From NCBI GenBank assembly GCA_945645715.1, contig CALZFJ010000056.1, forward strand, positions 1 to 9,067: a stretch of DNA of 9,067 bases, read 5' to 3'. Below are positions 6,863-9,067 of the stretch, piece by piece. A program made the position numbers and the translations under genes. The first letter of the stretch is position 1, and each line of letters starts with the position of its first letter. Under the pieces are notes generated by a model. That model had not been told where the DNA came from, ran no database searches, and saw nothing but the letters and a program-made list of their open reading frames with translations. This DNA comes from an uncultured Prevotellaceae bacterium (GTDB lineage Bacteria; Bacteroidota; Bacteroidia; Bacteroidales; Muribaculaceae).

Positions 6863-6913
6863 TGTGAAAAGAGCCTTTCGGCCAAGATTGCCGTTAGCGT
6901 TAGGGCAAATGGA

Positions 6914-8005
6914 TTAGCCGAAAAGGTCAATCTTCTCAAACACGTCGGCATTGGCGGTGAAAGGAATCAACTTCTTGTGCTGCAATCGGCCCACGATAAT
7001 AGCCGGGTGAATGCCATATTTTGTGGCATATTGCTCGATGACTTCGGCAGAGAAGTCGCCACGACGGATAATCTCGTTCTCAGCCGACACAGGCAGCAGA
7101 GTGCGCGATGCAAAAGCATCGGCTTCGTCTTCCTTGTTTTTCTGCTTGTCGGCATAGTCGATGTCTTCGAGGAAAATGTCTTTCTTTCCGTGTAGCAGAA
7201 TGTGCCCCAACTCGTGGAAGAATGTGAACCAGAAGATGTCGTTGCGCTTGTATCGCCCCGACATCTGAATGCAAGGCACATTGTTGAGCCATCGTGTTGA
7301 GCCGTTGATTGGGGCTTTTGGCAGACATGGAGTATATACCAGCTTGATGCCGACAGATGCGCACAGCTCTTGCAGTCGCACAGCAAAATCTGCGGGGTGC
7401 ATGGCACAGAGAGCTTTCATTGTGGGAATAGACTCGCGCAGAGCCTTATCGGAAAATTCGGCAACCTCCATTTCGGAGGCTTGAATTTCGCCACGTCGAA
7501 GCCATGCCGATATTGCATGAGGCTCTTTTGTGCCCCATAGCGATATACGAAAAGAGACTTTCAGCTGCTGGCGAAGGTAGTAGTCTTCCCATGCCTTAAC
7601 GGTGCTTATTTGGAAGAACGACAGCAGGGCATTGATTTTCTCCTCGGCGGTGCTGACGGGTGGAATCCAGCCCAGTTCCATCATTTTTGTCAAAGGGAAA
7701 GTGCGCACCCACTCATAATCGAGAGCAAGCTGCTCTTCGCGCCTCTTCCGGGCGACGTATTCATCGTAGCCGCGCTGGATATTAAGCCAGAAATGAGCCG
7801 GGATTTTTGTGACACTCTCAAAGGCTACAGCCATATCGGGAGTAACGCTGCTATTGCCACCTATTACGGCAAAAATAGTCTTTTCGGGCTTGGATGTGCG
7901 CAAGGCAAATTCCTTGACGCTCATCTCCATCTCCTCTAATTTCTCAGAAAGGGTCAGTCCGGGATGAAATTCAATCTGCGGAACAAATTTTCTAAAAGTT
8001 GCCAT
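6914..8005 (-). CDS. HigA-type antitoxin fused to an ImmA/IrrE metallopeptidase domain
   Basis: Encodes 363 residues. Residues ~16-85 form a HigA/XRE-type helix-turn-helix: LTLSEKLEEMEMSVKEFA, then a recognition region around SKPEKTIFAVIGG (38-50) and IPAHFWLNIQ (68-77), the usual HigA ending. Residues ~86-240 are a helical linker region. Residues ~255-305 carry an ImmA/IrrE zinc-peptidase core: FFHELGHILLHGKKD with His264, Glu265 and His268, and the third-ligand region KEDEADAFASRTLLP around Glu292-Glu294. The HTH should bind the locus operator and repress it; the peptidase half may process a regulator or the antitoxin itself (family knowledge, not shown here). It starts 11 bases after the end of the broken toxin frame, the usual toxin-first HigBA order, and no other promoter is needed. 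All key residues are present, so the protein looks functional. Confidence 0.9.
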   Translation of the reverse strand: MATFRKFVPQIEFHPGLTLSEKLEEMEMSVKEFALRTSKPEKTIFAVIGGNSSVTPDMAVAFESVTKIPAHFWLNIQRGYDEYVARKRREEQLALDYEWVRTFPLTKMMELGWIPPVSTAEEKINALLSFFQISTVKAWEDYYLRQQLKVSFRISLWGTKEPHAISAWLRRGEIQASEMEVAEFSDKALRESIPTMKALCAMHPADFAVRLQELCASVGIKLVYTPCLPKAPINGSTRWLNNVPCIQMSGRYKRNDIFWFTFFHELGHILLHGKKDIFLEDIDYADKQKNKEDEADAFASRTLLPVSAENEIIRRGDFSAEVIEQYATKYGIHPAIIVGRLQHKKLIPFTANADVFEKIDLFG

Positions 8006-8016
8006 AATCTTCAGTG

Positions 8017-8354
8017 TTATTTACCGTGATAGTTTGTAATTTCAACAATTTCCACACCCTTGATTTCTATCCATATGTATCTGCCATTGTCGTCGATGGG
8101 GATAGGGTCTTCGTGCGGTTCAAAAATCAGCCTAAAGGCTGGTCGAGGTTGCAAGCCCACTGTCCTTTCCTGTCGCCCGACAATTCGTGATAATGCCCCG
8201 GTAAATGGCGAACGTCTTCAAGGGTGTAAGCTCGATAAAGGTCGCGCATACGCATCAGGAAAAGTTCGGCTCTGCGTGGTCTCAACTACTTTGCGCATTT
8301 CTTGGGGTCGAATGCAATTTTCTCCAGCTTTTTGTTCTGAAAGATTATATCCAT
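8017..8354 (-). pseudogene. Broken HigB/RelE-type toxin gene
   Basis: Joining frames restores a 112-residue toxin, normal for the family. From the ATG at 8354 it reads MDIIFQNKKLEKIAFDPKKC and on to Lys22, then meets an in-frame TAG (8288-8286). The same frame continues with RRAELFLMRMRDLYRAYTLE, then HLPGHYHELSGDRKGQWACN to Gln72-Pro73. There one base is missing near 8133-8137 (TTTAGG where a Tyr-Arg pair such as TATAGG is expected). In the shifted frame it resumes RLIFEPHEDPIP, then IWIEIKGVEIVEITNYHGK and TAA (8019-8017). The pieces match the HigB-like toxins that sit before HigA/ImmA antitoxins. Such toxins are ribosome-dependent mRNA endonucleases. Two independent lesions argue for a real pseudogene rather than one sequencing error. 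The remaining codons show little other decay, so the inactivation seems recent. Confidence 0.85.
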
Positions 8355-8375
8355 GTGGTAATTGTTGTTTCAGAC

Positions 8376-8390
8376 TTACACATAGTGTAA
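8376..8390. promoter_or_regulatory. Operator-like palindrome O1 of the toxin-antitoxin locus
   Basis: TTACAC-ATA-GTGTAA is a perfect 6-base inverted repeat with a 3-base centre. It lies between the predicted transcription start (near 8397) and the toxin ATG (8354), where a bound HigA-type repressor would block elongation or initiation. A closely similar site lies at 8428-8442. Confidence 0.6.
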
Positions 8391-8403
8391 TGAAATTTTG
8401 CTG

Positions 8404-8434
8404 CAAATATAATGATTTATTTTTATATTACAGA
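8404..8434 (-). promoter_or_regulatory. Promoter of the toxin-antitoxin locus
   Basis: On the minus strand TATATTTG (8404-8411) exactly fits the Bacteroidetes -7 box. Nineteen bases upstream is TCTG (8431-8434), one base off the -33 TTTG, and it overlaps the distal operator-like site. The predicted leader to the toxin ATG is about 43 bases. Confidence 0.6.
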
Positions 8435-8442
8435 TAGTGTGA
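8428..8442. promoter_or_regulatory. Operator-like palindrome O2 of the toxin-antitoxin locus
   Basis: TTACAG-ATA-GTGTGA matches the perfect palindrome at 8376-8390 at 13 of 15 positions and in the same orientation. It overlaps the -33 element of the locus promoter. The centres of the two sites are 52 bp apart, close to five DNA turns. Confidence 0.5.
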
Positions 8443-8477
8443 GTCGAAAAAAGAAATAATATATGGTTAGATTATGG

Positions 8478-8502
8478 ATTTGTGCTAATTTTTCGCACAA
8501 AT
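8478..8502. promoter_or_regulatory. Perfect inverted repeat upstream of the lipoprotein promoter
   Basis: ATTTGTGC (8478-8485) and GCACAAAT (8495-8502) are perfect 8-base inverted arms around a 9-base AT-rich spacer. It ends 25 bases before the -7 box of the lipoprotein gene, so it overlaps or abuts the -33 region. No T-run follows, so it is more likely an operator than a terminator. It does not share the TTACAC/GTGTAA sequence of the neighbouring sites. Confidence 0.4.
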
Positions 8503-8527
8503 GTGAGGAATTATCCGGTTTTCTGTA

Positions 8528-8535
8528 TATATTTG
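8528..8535 (+). promoter_or_regulatory. -7 box of the lipoprotein gene
   Basis: TATATTTG exactly matches TAnnTTTG and lies 22 bases before the ATG at 8558. That gives a leader of about 15 bases if transcription starts 7 bases downstream. No good -33 TTTG is seen at the expected distance; TGTG at 8502-8505 is the nearest. Confidence 0.45.
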
Positions 8536-8557
8536 TGTCGAAATATAAAAATTTAGT

Positions 8558-9034
8558 ATGACTATGAGAAAGATTATTCCTGCATTGATAGTATTGGCTG
8601 TGGCTCTTGTGGGCTGCAAGGAACGATACTCTGAAGGTGAAAAAGTGGGTAACCTCATTGAGTTCACTGAGAAAGGTGTGTTCTGGGACTCCTGGGAGGG
8701 CCGCTTGAATATGACCCAGACGGGTATGAACACGAGTGGCGAGCCGTTCAGCTTCTCGTTTGACAACGATCGCAACGACCAGGATTCTCTCATCAAGCTG
8801 CTCTATCAGGCACAAGCCGAGGGCTGGAAAGTGAAGATAAAGTACCACGAAGTGTGGGGCATGACCAATGTGTGGCGCAATCGTGGCGAGACCGACTATT
8901 TCGTAGATGATGTGACGGTGCTCGACAAGGACTTTGCCAATGTTGCAAAGCGTTTTGCTGGAAGCCGTGAGGGCAGGGTGGTAGATACCATCTATGTGGT
9001 AATCGACAAGAACGAGCTGAAGAACAGGAAATAG
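8558..9034 (+). CDS. Small lipoprotein of unknown function
   Basis: Encodes 158 residues from the ATG at 8558; a second ATG at 8564 would drop Met-Thr and is equally good. Residues 3-20 are a lipoprotein signal peptide (RKIIPALIVLAVALVGC) with lipobox LVGC and lipidated Cys20. The mature part is about 138 residues, soluble, rich in Trp and acidic residues. It includes GVFWDSWEGRLNMTQTGMN (40-58), FSFDNDRND (67-75), KYHEVWGMTNVWRNRGETDY (95-114) and a final strand TIYVVIDKNELKNRK. The conserved-looking WEG...MTQTGMN and NRGETDYFV stretches suggest a defined Bacteroidales family, but I cannot name a function. Lys-Glu right after the Cys weakly recalls Bacteroidetes surface-export signals, so the side of the membrane is open. 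It is transcribed divergently from the toxin-antitoxin locus. The next 33 bases to the window end hold nothing I can support. Confidence 0.85.
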   Translation: MTMRKIIPALIVLAVALVGCKERYSEGEKVGNLIEFTEKGVFWDSWEGRLNMTQTGMNTSGEPFSFSFDNDRNDQDSLIKLLYQAQAEGWKVKIKYHEVWGMTNVWRNRGETDYFVDDVTVLDKDFANVAKRFAGSREGRVVDTIYVVIDKNELKNRK

Positions 9035-9067
9035 TCCTGCCAATAGACTGAAAACGATTGCGGTGGA

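Noticed and set aside
6701..6913. A small gene in the spacer between the antitoxin and TPR genes
   Set aside because: Short open stretches exist, but none has a convincing start or recognisable product. The spacer holds the TPR promoter and a weak terminator candidate only.
8218..8406. A 62-residue minus-strand reading frame starting from TTG
   Set aside because: It starts at the edge of the predicted -7 box and reads the toxin DNA in the wrong frame until a TGA. The real toxin frame begins at the ATG at 8354 and gives recognisable family sequence.
8423..9043. A 206-residue minus-strand frame opposite the lipoprotein
   Set aside because: It overlaps the whole lipoprotein gene, runs into the AT-rich regulatory region, and its translation looks like no protein family. 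The lipoprotein has a clean signal peptide and lipobox.

Overview
The window looks like chromosomal DNA from a gut-type Bacteroidales, most likely Muribaculaceae or a close relative (inference). Supporting signs: promoter -7 boxes of the Bacteroidetes form TAnnTTTG, A-rich start regions without Shine-Dalgarno motifs, an OmpA-family porin with a (V/I)VEK linker, a secreted protein with BIG2 repeats and a short Bacteroidales-type C-terminal tail, and a TA-associated HigA/ImmA protein of a type common in this order. No rRNA, tRNA, CRISPR array, transposase or integrase was seen, and no gene-free stretch exceeds about 215 bases.

Layout. (1) 1-3342, plus strand, cell envelope: the 3' end of an unrecognised gene, an OmpA-family outer-membrane protein, and a secreted protein with two BIG2 Ig-like domains. 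A strong hairpin terminator lies between the last two. (2) 3378-3416: a 15-bp perfect hairpin between convergent transcription units. (3) 3464-5932, minus strand, housekeeping: a probable operon HAD phosphatase - ribF - upp, with a recognisable promoter at 5901-5932. (4) 5942-6756, minus strand: a membrane-anchored TPR protein with its own promoter and terminator. (5) 6914-8442, minus strand: a toxin-antitoxin locus. Its antitoxin (HigA-type HTH fused to an ImmA/IrrE metallopeptidase) is intact. The HigB/RelE-type toxin reading frame upstream is broken by an in-frame TAG and a one-base deletion. Two near-identical palindromes 52 bp apart flank the locus promoter and look like antitoxin operators. 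(6) 8478-9067, plus strand: an inverted repeat, a promoter and a small lipoprotein of unknown function.

How the parts work together: ribF makes FMN and FAD, upp salvages uracil to UMP, and the HAD enzyme in front of them may be a phosphatase serving flavin or nucleotide metabolism (inference from context). The most interesting part is the decayed toxin-antitoxin module: the toxin seems dead, but the antitoxin/peptidase gene and its control region remain in good order. This suggests an orphaned or domesticated regulator.
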